64,000 nucleotides of DNA from JACOTV01 sp964445135 (GTDB taxonomy: Bacteria > Patescibacteriota > Microgenomatia > UBA1406 > GWC2-37-13), in NCBI GenBank assembly GCA_964445135.1, contig CAYUJW010000001.1, forward strand, positions 9,298-73,297, written 5' to 3'. A program made the translations under genes and the position numbers. This document shows positions 35,964 to 44,518 of this stretch, one piece after another. The notes under the pieces are model-generated. The model did not search any database. It was not told where the DNA came from and worked only from the letters and a program-made list of their open reading frames with translations. How positions within the stretch are numbered: position 1 is the first letter of the stretch; every line of letters begins with the position of its first letter.

Positions 35964-36272
35964 TTACATCTTTACTTCAACCTCAACACCGGCGGGAAGC
36001 TCAAGATGCATCAGAGAATCAATCGTCTGATTGGTTGGGTTTTGAATATCAAGAAGTCGTTTATGAATACGGAGTCCGAAATGCTCACGTGAATCCTTGT
36101 CAATAAAGGTCGATTTGTTTACCACGTATATTTCATGCTTTGTTGGCAGTGGAATAGGACCGAGGACTGAGGCACCGGTCTTAATGGCGCTGTCAACGAT
36201 CTTCTGACACGTATCGTCAATGAGACGATGGTCATACGCTTTTAATTTGATTCTGATTCGACCTTTTGGCAT
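35964..36272 (-). CDS. rpsJ: 30S ribosomal protein S10
   Basis: Protein uS10, which also serves in antitermination with NusB. The 102 residues begin MPKGRIRIKLKAYDHRLID and have SVLGPIPLPTKHEIYVVNKS, the EHFGLRIHKRLLDI region. It follows tuf after 136 nt, and instead of rplC its downstream neighbour is a secreted hydrolase-like gene. Confidence 0.97.
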   Translation of the reverse strand: MPKGRIRIKLKAYDHRLIDDTCQKIVDSAIKTGASVLGPIPLPTKHEIYVVNKSTFIDKDSREHFGLRIHKRLLDIQNPTNQTIDSLMHLELPAGVEVEVKM

Positions 36273-36337
36273 AGGATTTTAATGTGCAAATTTTGCTTTG
36301 AAAACTGATTCTCTAGCTAAAACAAGTTTGTAAATGT

Positions 36338-36379
36338 CAAGCTGCGAGAAGATATTTTAACATACCCTCTCGCAACTTG
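36338..36379 (-). promoter_or_regulatory. long hairpin between tuf and rpsJ
   Basis: CAAGCTGCGAGA (36338-36349) pairs with TCTCGCAACTTG (36368-36379). On the minus-strand transcript the one mismatch becomes a G-U pair, so the 12-bp stem is complete; the loop is 18 nt. There is no U-run after it, so a processing or stability element fits better than a terminator. Confidence 0.5.
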
Positions 36380-36408
36380 CAAATCTACACACTTACTAAT
36401 AAAGTGGG

Positions 36409-37593
36409 TTACTTTGTTACTTTGGTGATGACACCTGCACCGACTGTGTGTCCACCTTCGCGAATTGCGAATTTAAGACCTTCTTCGAGTGCAATTGGAT
36501 AAATCAACTTAGCATTGATCTTCAAGTTATCGCCAGGCATAACCATCTCAACACCTGCAGGCAATGTTACTTCACCTGTTACGTCAGTAGTGCGGATGTA
36601 AAATTGTGGACGATATCCTTGGAAGAATGGGCTGTGACGGCCACCTTCTTCTTTGGTCAATACAACAATTTCTGCTTCAAACTCAGTATGAGGAGTGACT
36701 GATCCAACTTTGGCAATTACTTGACCGCGTTGAACGTCAGTTTTCTCGATACCTCGCAAAAGTAGTCCTGTGTTGTCTCCGGCGCGAGCTTCATCAAGTT
36801 GCTTGCGGAACATTTCGATTCCGGTTACCACTGACTTTTTACCGCTTTTGGAGAGTCCAACAACTTCAACCTCTTCGTTGACCTTAAGAATTCCGCGCTC
36901 TACACGCCCAGTAACCACGGTTCCGCGGCCTTGGATGGTAAAGACGTCTTCAACAGGCATCAAGAATGGTTTATCAGTATCACGGACTGGCTCTGGCACA
37001 TATGAGTCGACTGCTGCCATCAAATCCTCAATGGCTTTGATGTATTGCGCATCGCCTTCTAAGGCCTTGAGCGATGATCCCTTAATGACTGGCACTTCAT
37101 CACCTGGGTATCCGTATTTGTTTAACAAATCGCGGACTTCCATTTCGACGAGTTCCAAAATCTCAGGATCTGAAACCATGTCACATTTGTTCAAGTACAC
37201 AACAATCGCTGGCACGTTTACCTGCTTTGCAAGAAGAATGTGTTCTCGGGTCTGCGGCATAGGTCCATCAGGAGCTGATACCACAAGAATTGCGCCGTCC
37301 ATCTGGGCTGCGCCGGTAATCATGTTTTTGATGTAATCTGCATGACCTGGTGCATCAATATGAGCATAATGTCGATTTTCGGTCTCGTACTCAGAATGAT
37401 GAATGTTAATGGTTACTCCACGAGCTTTTTCCTCGGGAGCTTTGTCGATTTCTTCATACTTCATCGCCTTAGCGAGTCCTTTGGTAGCAAGGATGGTATG
37501 AATAGCCGATGTGGTGGTAGTTTTTCCATGATCGACGTGACCAATGGTACCGATGTTCAAGTGTGGTTTATTACGTTGAAATACGTCCGCCAT
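36409..37593 (-). CDS. tuf: elongation factor Tu
   Basis: GTPase delivering aminoacyl-tRNA to the ribosome. The start at 37593 gives [20 protein letters not shown], as in the family; an earlier in-frame start is unlikely. The 394-residue protein has the P-loop GHVDHGKT, the switch [19 protein letters not shown] and all three domains, ending [11 protein letters not shown]. It precedes rpsJ and is preceded by a leader with two hairpins. Confidence 0.98.
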   Translation of the reverse strand: MADVFQRNKPHLNIGTIGHVDHGKTTTTSAIHTILATKGLAKAMKYEEIDKAPEEKARGVTINIHHSEYETENRHYAHIDAPGHADYIKNMITGAAQMDGAILVVSAPDGPMPQTREHILLAKQVNVPAIVVYLNKCDMVSDPEILELVEMEVRDLLNKYGYPGDEVPVIKGSSLKALEGDAQYIKAIEDLMAAVDSYVPEPVRDTDKPFLMPVEDVFTIQGRGTVVTGRVERGILKVNEEVEVVGLSKSGKKSVVTGIEMFRKQLDEARAGDNTGLLLRGIEKTDVQRGQVIAKVGSVTPHTEFEAEIVVLTKEEGGRHSPFFQGYRPQFYIRTTDVTGEVTLPAGVEMVMPGDNLKINAKLIYPIALEEGLKFAIREGGHTVGAGVITKVTK

Positions 37594-37621
37594 ATGAATT
37601 GTATATTGAAAATAATAATAT

Positions 37622-37673
37622 GTTAGGTTAACAACCTGACAATAAAGACGCTGCTCATATAAAAATAGAGCAG
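37622..37673 (-). promoter_or_regulatory. tuf leader with two hairpins
   Basis: Two inverted repeats lie in tandem upstream of tuf: GTTAGGTT/AACCTGAC (37622-37640, one wobble) and CTGCTC/GAGCAG (37651-37673). A TTGATT-17-TAACAT promoter candidate lies further upstream on the minus strand. tuf thus appears to have a leader, unlike many genes here. The rest of the 37674-37844 spacer includes an alternating TA tract near 37765. Confidence 0.4.
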
Positions 37674-37844
37674 GTGATACTAATGTTACTTTGCAAAGCA
37701 TAAAAAATCAAGGGGCACAAACCTTTGGAATGGGCGGATCTCAACCTGTATGCTGCCAATTGCACATATATATGTATATATAAAGGTTTGAAATACCTCA
37801 TTTTCCTCGGTATTCACCAGATGAGGACGGTGTGCACCCTGTGA

Positions 37845-37850
37845 TACAAT
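37845..37850 (+). promoter_or_regulatory. -10 box (TACAAT) of helicase gene, leaderless layout
   Basis: TACAAT 9 nt before the ATG at 37860, divergent from the tuf promoter region. Confidence 0.5.
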
Positions 37851-37859
37851 AGTAGCCAC

Positions 37860-40799
37860 ATGGCAAGCCACATTAACGACAGTCAAAAGCAGGCTATTGA
37901 ACATCTTGACAGCCCAATGTTGATTGTGGCCGGCGCAGGAACCGGCAAGACCACAACGCTCGTTGAAAAAATACATCATATCGTTTCGGAGAGTCGAGCA
38001 CGGCCAGATGAGATACTGGCGCTTACCTTTACAGAAAAAGCAGCAAGCGAAATGGAGCAGCGGGTAGATGAGAAACTTCCCTACGGATACTCTCAGACCT
38101 TAATCAGCACATTTCATTCCTATGCTGACTCAGTTTTACGAAGCGAAGGTATACACGTTGGTCTTAATCCCACCTATCGACTCATGAGTGAGGCTGAAAC
38201 TATCTCATATGTGAAGCAGCGACTATTCTCATTCAATCTCACTCGTTTTCGACCACTTGGCAATCCGGGCAAGTTTATTGCAGCACTCATTCAACACGTG
38301 AGCCGCCTGCGTGATGAAGATATTAGTCCTGTGGATTATCGCGCATGGGTCGACACCTTGACTGAAGAACACTATTTGGAAGATGAGATTGCAAGCTACG
38401 TCGAGCTTTGTGCAATGTATGAAGCATATCAATCACAAAAAGCCATAGACGGAGTTAAGGATTATGCTGACTTGATTTATTATCTTCTGCAGCTTTACCG
38501 CACCCACCCACACATTTTGGCACGAATCAAAGCTCAACTGAAATATGTGTTTGTAGATGAGTTTCAAGACACAAACATTGCGCAATACGAACTTATCAAG
38601 CTCTTGTGTCCGCCCGGTGACTACACCACTTCCCCCATATTGACAGTCGTAGGCGACGATTCGCAGGCAATATATAAGTTTCGAGGCGCCTCTGTTTCAA
38701 ACATTTTGACCTTTATGACTGATTATGAGGGAGCAAAGCAAGTAACTCTCAACGTCAATTATCGCTCAAGTCAGCAGATATTGGACAGTTCATATCGTCT
38801 CATCAAACATAACGATCCAGACACCCTCGAAGCTCAACTTGGAATTAGCAAGAGACTGGTTGCCGGGTCTGGTGAAAAAGGCGCACCAGTTGAATATACG
38901 CTTTGCACGCGTGTAGAGGATGAGGCAACGTATGTTGCAAGCCAGATCAAGCGCCATGCCGAAAAATACAGCTATGGCGACATGGCGCTGTTGGTGCGCG
39001 CAAACAATCACGCAGACCCCTTTGTCAAAGAATTTGCTCATGCAGGGATTCCCTACCAATTCCATGGTCCAAGTGCGCTGTACAAGCAAGATTCGGTAAA
39101 GGACCTTATTGCATACCTACAAGTGCTCGCAGACCCAGAGAATGCAACGGCCATGTATCGCGTGCTGTGCATGCCCATATTTAAGCTGGACGCACGTGAT
39201 CTAGCGTACCTTGTGGCATTTGCCAAAAAGACTGCTCAATCACTTCACCATGCGCTGGAAATCGCTTGTGATTTACATACTAGCGCGCGCCATGAAGACT
39301 ATGACATATATCGCCCTCATCTTCCCCGAATGACTGAATTTAGTTTCCAAACTCTTGCTGAAATACGCACACATATCGTAAATCATTTAAAACTTATCTC
39401 CACTCACACTGCCGGTCAGATCTTATACATGCTCCTTCAGGACACGGGGATATTAAAAGAGCTTGCTGCAGAAAGTGCTGATGTGCGCGACGTAAAGATT
39501 CTTACCACCTTTTTTGAACGAATAAAGTCATTTGAAGCAAGTCATGACGATGCTTCTGTGTTTGCACTTGTTGATTTTCTTCAGATGAGTATGGATATGG
39601 GCGAATCCCCCTCAGCAGGAGATCTGGATGTTGCTCGTGAAGATGCGGTGCACATATTGACCGTACATGGTTCAAAAGGATTGGAGTTTCCCGTTGTCTT
39701 TATCGCAAATACCACCGCCACTCGCTTCCCCTCCCGAAACAGAAAAGACCCAATCCCTGTTCCGGTTGAGCTTATCAAAGAAGCTCTGCCAAGCGGCGAC
39801 TTTCACCTGCAAGAAGAACGTCGTTTATTTTACGTTGCAATGACACGCGCCAAAGACCATCTATATTTATGCAGCTCGCAACTCTATGGTGACGCAAAGC
39901 GTGCGCAGAAAATCTCGCCTTTTGTGTATGAAGCACTTGGGCAAAAAGAAGTAGATGCTCGGGCACAAAAACAAATTGAGAGCAAACAGCAACTGAATAT
40001 CTTCGACTTTAAGCCAGACGACACGCCGCAACCACAACCTACCAACCCGCAACCACCAACCAACGCATATGCCCAAATCTCATACTCACAGTTGGACACC
40101 TACGAAATGTGTCCGCTTCGATATAAATATCAGTATGTGCTCAAAATCCCCTCATCGAGTAATTCTGCAGCCTCTTTTGGGACCAGTATCCACAGCGCAC
40201 TTCAAACCTTCTACACTCGATACCGAGAAAATACCAATTTAAGTGTTGACGATCTATTGGAGATATTTAAGCAAGCGTGGGTACCGGTTGGCTATGCATC
40301 ATCAGTGCATGAAAAGCGGATGCAAGCTGAGGGTCGACAAATGCTTACGCAATTTTACAACACCTATCACACGCCGCATATTAAGCCCATTGATCTTGAG
40401 AAATTTTTCAAGATAAAAGTTCAAGATCAAATATTTGTAACGGGAAAGATTGATCGCGTGGACGACATGGGTGATGGAGTAATCCGAATTATTGACTATA
40501 AAACAGGTAAAAAGCCAGATGATAAGCAGCTGAGTAAAAGCTTGCAACTTTCCATCTACACAATGGCAGCGATGGAGCCAAGCCTGTACAACAAGCCGAT
40601 TGGCAAAATCGAACTCACCTTTTACTACCTTCAAAACAACGAGTCGGTGACTGTCGCCAAAAATCTTGATGATATTGAAAATACCCGTACCGCCTTGGTT
40701 GAGCAAGTACACAAGATTCAGCAAGCAAACTACGAACCAAAAGTTGGCCCTCATTGTGACTTCTGCCCCTTCCGCCTCATCTGCAGCGCATGGCAGTAA
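37860..40799 (+). CDS. UvrD/PcrA-type helicase fused to PD-(D/E)XK Fe-S nuclease
   Basis: A 979-residue helicase-nuclease of the AddA/RecB-like class, probably for double-strand-break end processing. The SF1 helicase has Walker A AGAGTGKTT at 24-32, Walker B VDEFQDTN at about 233, GDDSQAIYKFRGA and a C-terminal VHGSKGLEFPVVF motif. After a proline-rich linker (about 720-735) comes a RecB-type nuclease domain with IDYKTGKKPD at about 876. One cysteine before it (YEMCPLRY) and three at the end (HCDFCPFRLIC) match the AddB-type iron-sulphur set. No AddB partner is nearby, so one chain may do both jobs. Confidence 0.92.
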   Translation: MASHINDSQKQAIEHLDSPMLIVAGAGTGKTTTLVEKIHHIVSESRARPDEILALTFTEKAASEMEQRVDEKLPYGYSQTLISTFHSYADSVLRSEGIHVGLNPTYRLMSEAETISYVKQRLFSFNLTRFRPLGNPGKFIAALIQHVSRLRDEDISPVDYRAWVDTLTEEHYLEDEIASYVELCAMYEAYQSQKAIDGVKDYADLIYYLLQLYRTHPHILARIKAQLKYVFVDEFQDTNIAQYELIKLLCPPGDYTTSPILTVVGDDSQAIYKFRGASVSNILTFMTDYEGAKQVTLNVNYRSSQQILDSSYRLIKHNDPDTLEAQLGISKRLVAGSGEKGAPVEYTLCTRVEDEATYVASQIKRHAEKYSYGDMALLVRANNHADPFVKEFAHAGIPYQFHGPSALYKQDSVKDLIAYLQVLADPENATAMYRVLCMPIFKLDARDLAYLVAFAKKTAQSLHHALEIACDLHTSARHEDYDIYRPHLPRMTEFSFQTLAEIRTHIVNHLKLISTHTAGQILYMLLQDTGILKELAAESADVRDVKILTTFFERIKSFEASHDDASVFALVDFLQMSMDMGESPSAGDLDVAREDAVHILTVHGSKGLEFPVVFIANTTATRFPSRNRKDPIPVPVELIKEALPSGDFHLQEERRLFYVAMTRAKDHLYLCSSQLYGDAKRAQKISPFVYEALGQKEVDARAQKQIESKQQLNIFDFKPDDTPQPQPTNPQPPTNAYAQISYSQLDTYEMCPLRYKYQYVLKIPSSSNSAASFGTSIHSALQTFYTRYRENTNLSVDDLLEIFKQAWVPVGYASSVHEKRMQAEGRQMLTQFYNTYHTPHIKPIDLEKFFKIKVQDQIFVTGKIDRVDDMGDGVIRIIDYKTGKKPDDKQLSKSLQLSIYTMAAMEPSLYNKPIGKIELTFYYLQNNESVTVAKNLDDIENTRTALVEQVHKIQQANYEPKVGPHCDFCPFRLICSAWQ

Positions 40800-40863
40800 G
40801 CTGAATGCGAATAGGAGGAAGTAAGAAGTGAGAATTAAGAGTGAAGAAGCTGCTGCTCCTCTT

Positions 40864-40890
40864 ATCATTCCCGCGAAGGCGGGAATCCAG
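40864..40890. repeat. REP-like palindrome, copy 1
   Basis: ATTCCCGC-GAAG-GCGGGAAT (40867-40886) is a perfect 8-bp stem with tetraloop, followed by CCAG. It matches the widespread REP-type palindrome and is inverted relative to the degenerate copy at 41038-41067. Confidence 0.8.
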
Positions 40891-40983
40891 CTCAAGCGGC
40901 ATGTGTCTTGGAAACGGCGACGGCGACGAGGCTGGTTTGGGCCAAGGTGAGGGTAATGTATTTTACACACGTAACCGTTTGAC

Positions 40984-41000
40984 GTAACGAGTTTCGTTAC
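40984..41000. repeat. small palindrome GTAACGA-GTT-TCGTTAC
   Basis: A perfect 7-bp stem with a 3-nt loop between the two REP-like elements in the 40800-41172 spacer; it has no U-run. Confidence 0.6.
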
Positions 41001-41037
41001 CGACTACCGTAACCCGATACGATATGAGTCTCAAATC

Positions 41038-41067
41038 CTGGATTCCCTCATCGGAGTCGGGAATGAC
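41038..41067. repeat. REP-like palindrome, copy 2 (inverted, degenerate)
   Basis: CTGGATTCCC ... GGGAATGAC, the inverted counterpart of copy 1 with the ends preserved and the loop enlarged. Together they form an inverted pair spaced about 150 bp apart, an arrangement typical of REP pairs. Confidence 0.7.
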
Positions 41068-41081
41068 AATGTGTGTTAAGA

Positions 41082-41153
41082 AACTATCAACTATCCCTCC
41101 TTCGCAGATGCTTCGGCGGGCAGGCAACTATCAACATGTCAACTATCAACTAA
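41082..41153. repeat. 72-bp intergenic direct repeat, copy 1
   Basis: A 72-bp sequence found identically at 46937-47008. It holds four AACTATCAAC-like units and, in the centre, an imperfect palindrome CCTCCTTCGC ... GGCGGGCAGG. It ends 5 nt before a TATAAT box driving a glycosyltransferase gene. Confidence 0.95.
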
Positions 41154-41158
41154 ATTAG

Positions 41159-41164
41159 TATAAT
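41159..41164 (+). promoter_or_regulatory. -10 box (TATAAT) of glycosyltransferase gene, leaderless layout
   Basis: A perfect TATAAT directly after the 72-bp repeat and 8 nt before the ATG at 41173. The same repeat-box-ATG arrangement is seen at rfbB. Confidence 0.65.
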
Positions 41165-41172
41165 GACCTGAT

Positions 41173-42651
41173 ATGAAGCATCGAATTATTACCTCCCACT
41201 GGTTTGAACATGCATGTGATGCGGTCATTCCAGTTATGAGCTGGCTTCTTATCACGCTTCCATTGTGGCTCTCCCCTTTTCACCCCGCAGTTGTTGCCTA
41301 CTTCATATTGGCATTTAACGTGTACTTCTTCTATAAATCGGCACAAACAGTATATTACTGTGTCAAATCATATCGAGAAATTCAACTGCATCAGCTCATA
41401 CCGTACCACACCAAAGTGTCCAAAAACAAAGCGGTTGCAGCGCTTCACCACTTCGTAATCATTCCAAATTACAAAGAACCGATCTACAAGCTTGAAGAGA
41501 CTATTGCAGCAATTACAAAAAACAATTATCCACATAAGTCAATTTACCTTGTGTTGGCGTTTGAAAAGCGCGAAGAGGAAGCGCCTGAAATTGGGAAAAG
41601 GCTTATTGCACAATACGGAAGTTTCTTTAAAGACACTCTGTGCACATATCACGTTTTAGAACCTCATGAAGCGCCAGGAAAAGCGAGCAACCAAACACAT
41701 GCTGCGCGCCAAATCAGTGAATATGCGCGAGAAAAAGGCATTGCTCCGCAAAACGCGCTCATCACCGTCTGCGACGCCGACAGCATATTGGCTCACAACT
41801 ACTTTTCTTACCTCAGCTACGAATACGTGCGTGATGAGGATCGACTGTACCATTTCTACTGGGCGCCGGTCTTACTGTACAACAACTTCAGACAGCTCCC
41901 CTTTTTTGTACGTATGCAAGCAACACTCTCCTCCATCTTGCGCCTGGCGTTTTTATCTCAAACCAAACGCCTCATTCAAGTTTCAACATACTCAACATCA
42001 CTACAGCTTTTGGAAAGCGTTGGATATTGGGATGTCGACATTATTCCAGAAGACTGGCATATCCACCTCCAAGCGTTTTTCACTCACGGCACTCGGGTAA
42101 AGACCATCCCCCTCTATACAATTATTAACGGAGATGCAGCATATTCAGGCGGAGCATTCAAAACATTCAAAACACGATACGAACAGGAAAAACGTTGGGC
42201 GTGGGGTGTTAGCGATATTGGATATGCGATTCGCAAGTCATTTACCTCAACACACGTTCCTTTGACTGCTCGTCTGAGCAAAGTCGCCTATCTTTCTGAA
42301 ACCCATCTGCTGTGGCCAACTTCGTTTTTCATATTAACAGTCAGCGCATTTGTGCCACCACTCGTTAACCCGTATTTTAAGCGCACGGTGCTTGGCTTTC
42401 TGCTTCCCAAGGTATCAAGCTTTATCCTCACGTTCTCCTCTTCATTTATTGCGCTTTATCTGTATTACGACTTTAAAATTCGCAAACAACTCAAGCAAGA
42501 TACCTCAGCAATTGGGCTGCCGTTTATGTTTATCCAATGGTATCTCCTCCCCCTTGTTTCATTCGTACTGTCATCGCTTCCTGCCCTTGACGCCCACACA
42601 CGAATGATCTTTAAAAAGAAAATGATCTACAAGGTAACAGAAAAAGTCTAA
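41173..42651 (+). CDS. processive family 2 glycosyltransferase, membrane-bound
   Basis: A 492-residue membrane enzyme related to cellulose/hyaluronan-type synthases. Two hydrophobic segments lie at the N-terminus (about 15-55), the GT-A domain follows with VCDADS at about 198, PEDWHI at about 291 and the QEKRW form of the QxxRW motif at about 337, and two to three more membrane helices close the protein. It may polymerise or extend a surface glycan; donor unknown. It stands alone between repeats and a terminator-like hairpin. Confidence 0.85.
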   Translation: MKHRIITSHWFEHACDAVIPVMSWLLITLPLWLSPFHPAVVAYFILAFNVYFFYKSAQTVYYCVKSYREIQLHQLIPYHTKVSKNKAVAALHHFVIIPNYKEPIYKLEETIAAITKNNYPHKSIYLVLAFEKREEEAPEIGKRLIAQYGSFFKDTLCTYHVLEPHEAPGKASNQTHAARQISEYAREKGIAPQNALITVCDADSILAHNYFSYLSYEYVRDEDRLYHFYWAPVLLYNNFRQLPFFVRMQATLSSILRLAFLSQTKRLIQVSTYSTSLQLLESVGYWDVDIIPEDWHIHLQAFFTHGTRVKTIPLYTIINGDAAYSGGAFKTFKTRYEQEKRWAWGVSDIGYAIRKSFTSTHVPLTARLSKVAYLSETHLLWPTSFFILTVSAFVPPLVNPYFKRTVLGFLLPKVSSFILTFSSSFIALYLYYDFKIRKQLKQDTSAIGLPFMFIQWYLLPLVSFVLSSLPALDAHTRMIFKKKMIYKVTEKV

Positions 42652-42656
42652 AGCCC

Positions 42657-42690
42657 CCTCATTCATGCTTTGACGAATGAGGTGTATTTT
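42657..42690 (+). terminator. terminator-like hairpin after glycosyltransferase gene
   Basis: CCTCATTC (42657-42664) pairs perfectly with GAATGAGG (42675-42682) over a 10-nt loop, starting 5 nt after the stop codon; a weak TGTATTTT tract follows. glyA begins 82 nt further. Confidence 0.6.
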
Positions 42691-42771
42691 GGTAGTATGG
42701 TGAATATGTTGTAATCTGCTCCATCCATCTTGTGATAACGCGAACCTCATTTTAAATTTCTTTTTTTATTC

Positions 42772-44109
42772 ATGAAATACGTACAAAAAACTGATAAACA
42801 AATTTACACACTCATTAAACGAGAGGAAAAGAGACAACAACATACATTGATGATGATCCCTTCCGAGAATACTGCTTCAAAGGCAGTTGAGGAAGCGGTT
42901 GGCTCATGCTTGGGAAATAAGTATGCTGAAGGCTATGCATATAAACGCTATTATCAAGGTCAGGCGATTGTTGACGAACTCGAGTCCTTAGTAGCCGAAC
43001 GAGCGCGCCAGCTTTTTGATGTGGCACATGTAAATGTCCAACCGTATTCCGGTTCACCGGCAAACCTGGCCGTATTGTTGGGAGTCTTAAACGCGGGCGA
43101 CACCATCCTTGGACTTGCGCTCGCCTCCGGTGGTCATCTAACCCACGGCGCGGCTGCATCAGTTACCGGTCGTCTTTTTGACTCAATCCAATACGACGTG
43201 ACCAAATCAGGATACATTGATTATGAAGGCGTTGAGCGCTTGGCTCGGGAGAAAAAGCCGAAATTAATTATTGCCGGCACTACGGCTTACCCCCGCCACA
43301 TTGATTGGGCAAAGTTTGCGAAAATTGCCGATGAGGTTGGTGCCTATCTTCTGGCAGACATCTCGCACATTTCTGGCCTGATTGTAGGCGGCGCCTATCC
43401 ATCACCTGCTAAACACGCACACATACTAACCACAACCACTCATAAATCACTGCGTGGCCCACGTGGTGCCATGGTCATGGTTACCAGTCGCGGGCTTGAG
43501 AAAGATCCAGAACTTGCAAAACGCATCGATAAAACAGTGTTTCCAGGCCTTCAGGGTGGACCACATGAAAATACCATCGCGGGCATTGGCGTGGCGCTAA
43601 AGGAGGCATCGAGTAAATCGTTTCCTAAATATGCGCAACAAATTGTCAAAAATGCAATTGTGCTTGCTGATCAACTCCAGTCATTTGGATTCGAGCTTGT
43701 CTCCGGAGGTACTGATAGCCATTTGTTGCTTGTTGACTTGCAAAGCAAAGCGCTGCTTGGGAACACCGTGGCCGAAGGATGCGAAGCGGTGGGAATCGTT
43801 CTCAATCGAAATGCCGTTCCGTTTGATCCCAATCCGCCATTTTACCCATCCGGTATTCGGCTTGGGACCCCGGGCGTCACCAGCCGAGGCATGAAAGAAG
43901 CACAAATGAAGATCGTTGCATCGTGTATAAACGATACAGTTCAGGCGCTTCAAAAAGCCAAAAACGTCCTTGAGCTTACACAGCTTGATGAGCGCAAGGC
44001 AGAAAACCGCGCGCTGATTCTCAAAAAAGCCGCAGGAGAATTAAAGCCGATTGCGTCGAAAATTGAACAATTGTGCAAAGACTATCCCCTGGTTGATACG
44101 TATGTTTGA
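42772..44109 (+). CDS. glyA: serine hydroxymethyltransferase
   Basis: PLP enzyme interconverting serine and glycine and feeding one-carbon units to folate. The 445-residue protein has MMIPSENTASKAVEEAVGS, NKYAEGYAYKRYYQG, the PLP-lysine in THKSLRGPRGA at about 226 and GTPGVTSRGM. No Shine-Dalgarno sequence precedes the ATG. A small membrane protein gene overlaps its 3' end by 8 nt. Confidence 0.97.
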   Translation: MKYVQKTDKQIYTLIKREEKRQQHTLMMIPSENTASKAVEEAVGSCLGNKYAEGYAYKRYYQGQAIVDELESLVAERARQLFDVAHVNVQPYSGSPANLAVLLGVLNAGDTILGLALASGGHLTHGAAASVTGRLFDSIQYDVTKSGYIDYEGVERLAREKKPKLIIAGTTAYPRHIDWAKFAKIADEVGAYLLADISHISGLIVGGAYPSPAKHAHILTTTTHKSLRGPRGAMVMVTSRGLEKDPELAKRIDKTVFPGLQGGPHENTIAGIGVALKEASSKSFPKYAQQIVKNAIVLADQLQSFGFELVSGGTDSHLLLVDLQSKALLGNTVAEGCEAVGIVLNRNAVPFDPNPPFYPSGIRLGTPGVTSRGMKEAQMKIVASCINDTVQALQKAKNVLELTQLDERKAENRALILKKAAGELKPIASKIEQLCKDYPLVDTYV

Positions 44110-44434
44110 CACCTCAAAACTCAGTCATCGTAAGGCGTTACTAAGCGCAAATGCCATCATCTTGGTGACTGCTGCCGCGTCGTATCTTCGCCTTCCGCCC
44201 GAAGTACCTCTTTGGTATTCGCGGGTGGAAGGCGAGATGCAGATTGCCCCATGGTGGATGATTTTAGTGATTCCGGTACTTATGAACCTTTTTGTGTTTC
44301 TCAATGTGTTTATGCAGCGCAAACTATTTGCCGAGTCCCCCTTTGTCAAAAGACTCGTTGATCGATTCAACCATGTGCTCATGGCTGCGATGGTACTGCT
44401 TTTTCTGAAAATCCTCTCACTCATCGTGCTGTAG
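44102..44434 (+). CDS. small membrane protein, DUF1648-like
   Basis: A 110-residue protein with about three hydrophobic segments (about 10-26, 44-64 and 88-108). The LPPEVPLWYSRVEGEM stretch resembles the LPxxIPxHF motif of DUF1648 membrane proteins, but the match is weak. The ATG at 44102 overlaps the glyA stop by 8 nt, so translation is probably coupled. Function unknown. Confidence 0.7.
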   Translation: MFDTSKLSHRKALLSANAIILVTAAASYLRLPPEVPLWYSRVEGEMQIAPWWMILVIPVLMNLFVFLNVFMQRKLFAESPFVKRLVDRFNHVLMAAMVLLFLKILSLIVL

Positions 44435-44505
44435 TCACATAACGTCTAAGCCCGGCAAAAACAAAAATATCCCAAACTGCTGCAACGCAGGACAATTGCC
44501 AATGC

Positions 44506-44511
44506 TATAAT
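44506..44511 (+). promoter_or_regulatory. extended -10 (TGC-TATAAT) of wecA-like gene, leaderless layout
   Basis: TATAAT preceded by TGC, an extended -10 form, 7 nt before the ATG at 44519. Confidence 0.6.
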
Positions 44512-44518
44512 AACAATC

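Noticed and set aside
35687..36106. Plus-strand open frame of 139 codons over the rpsJ end
   Set aside because: It overlaps rpsJ and the hydrolase gene start antisense, has no family similarity and no start signals.
40302..40970. Long minus-strand open frame containing WIPAFAGM
   Set aside because: It lies antisense to the helicase gene and the WIPAFAGM stretch is simply the translation of the REP-like palindrome; not a gene.
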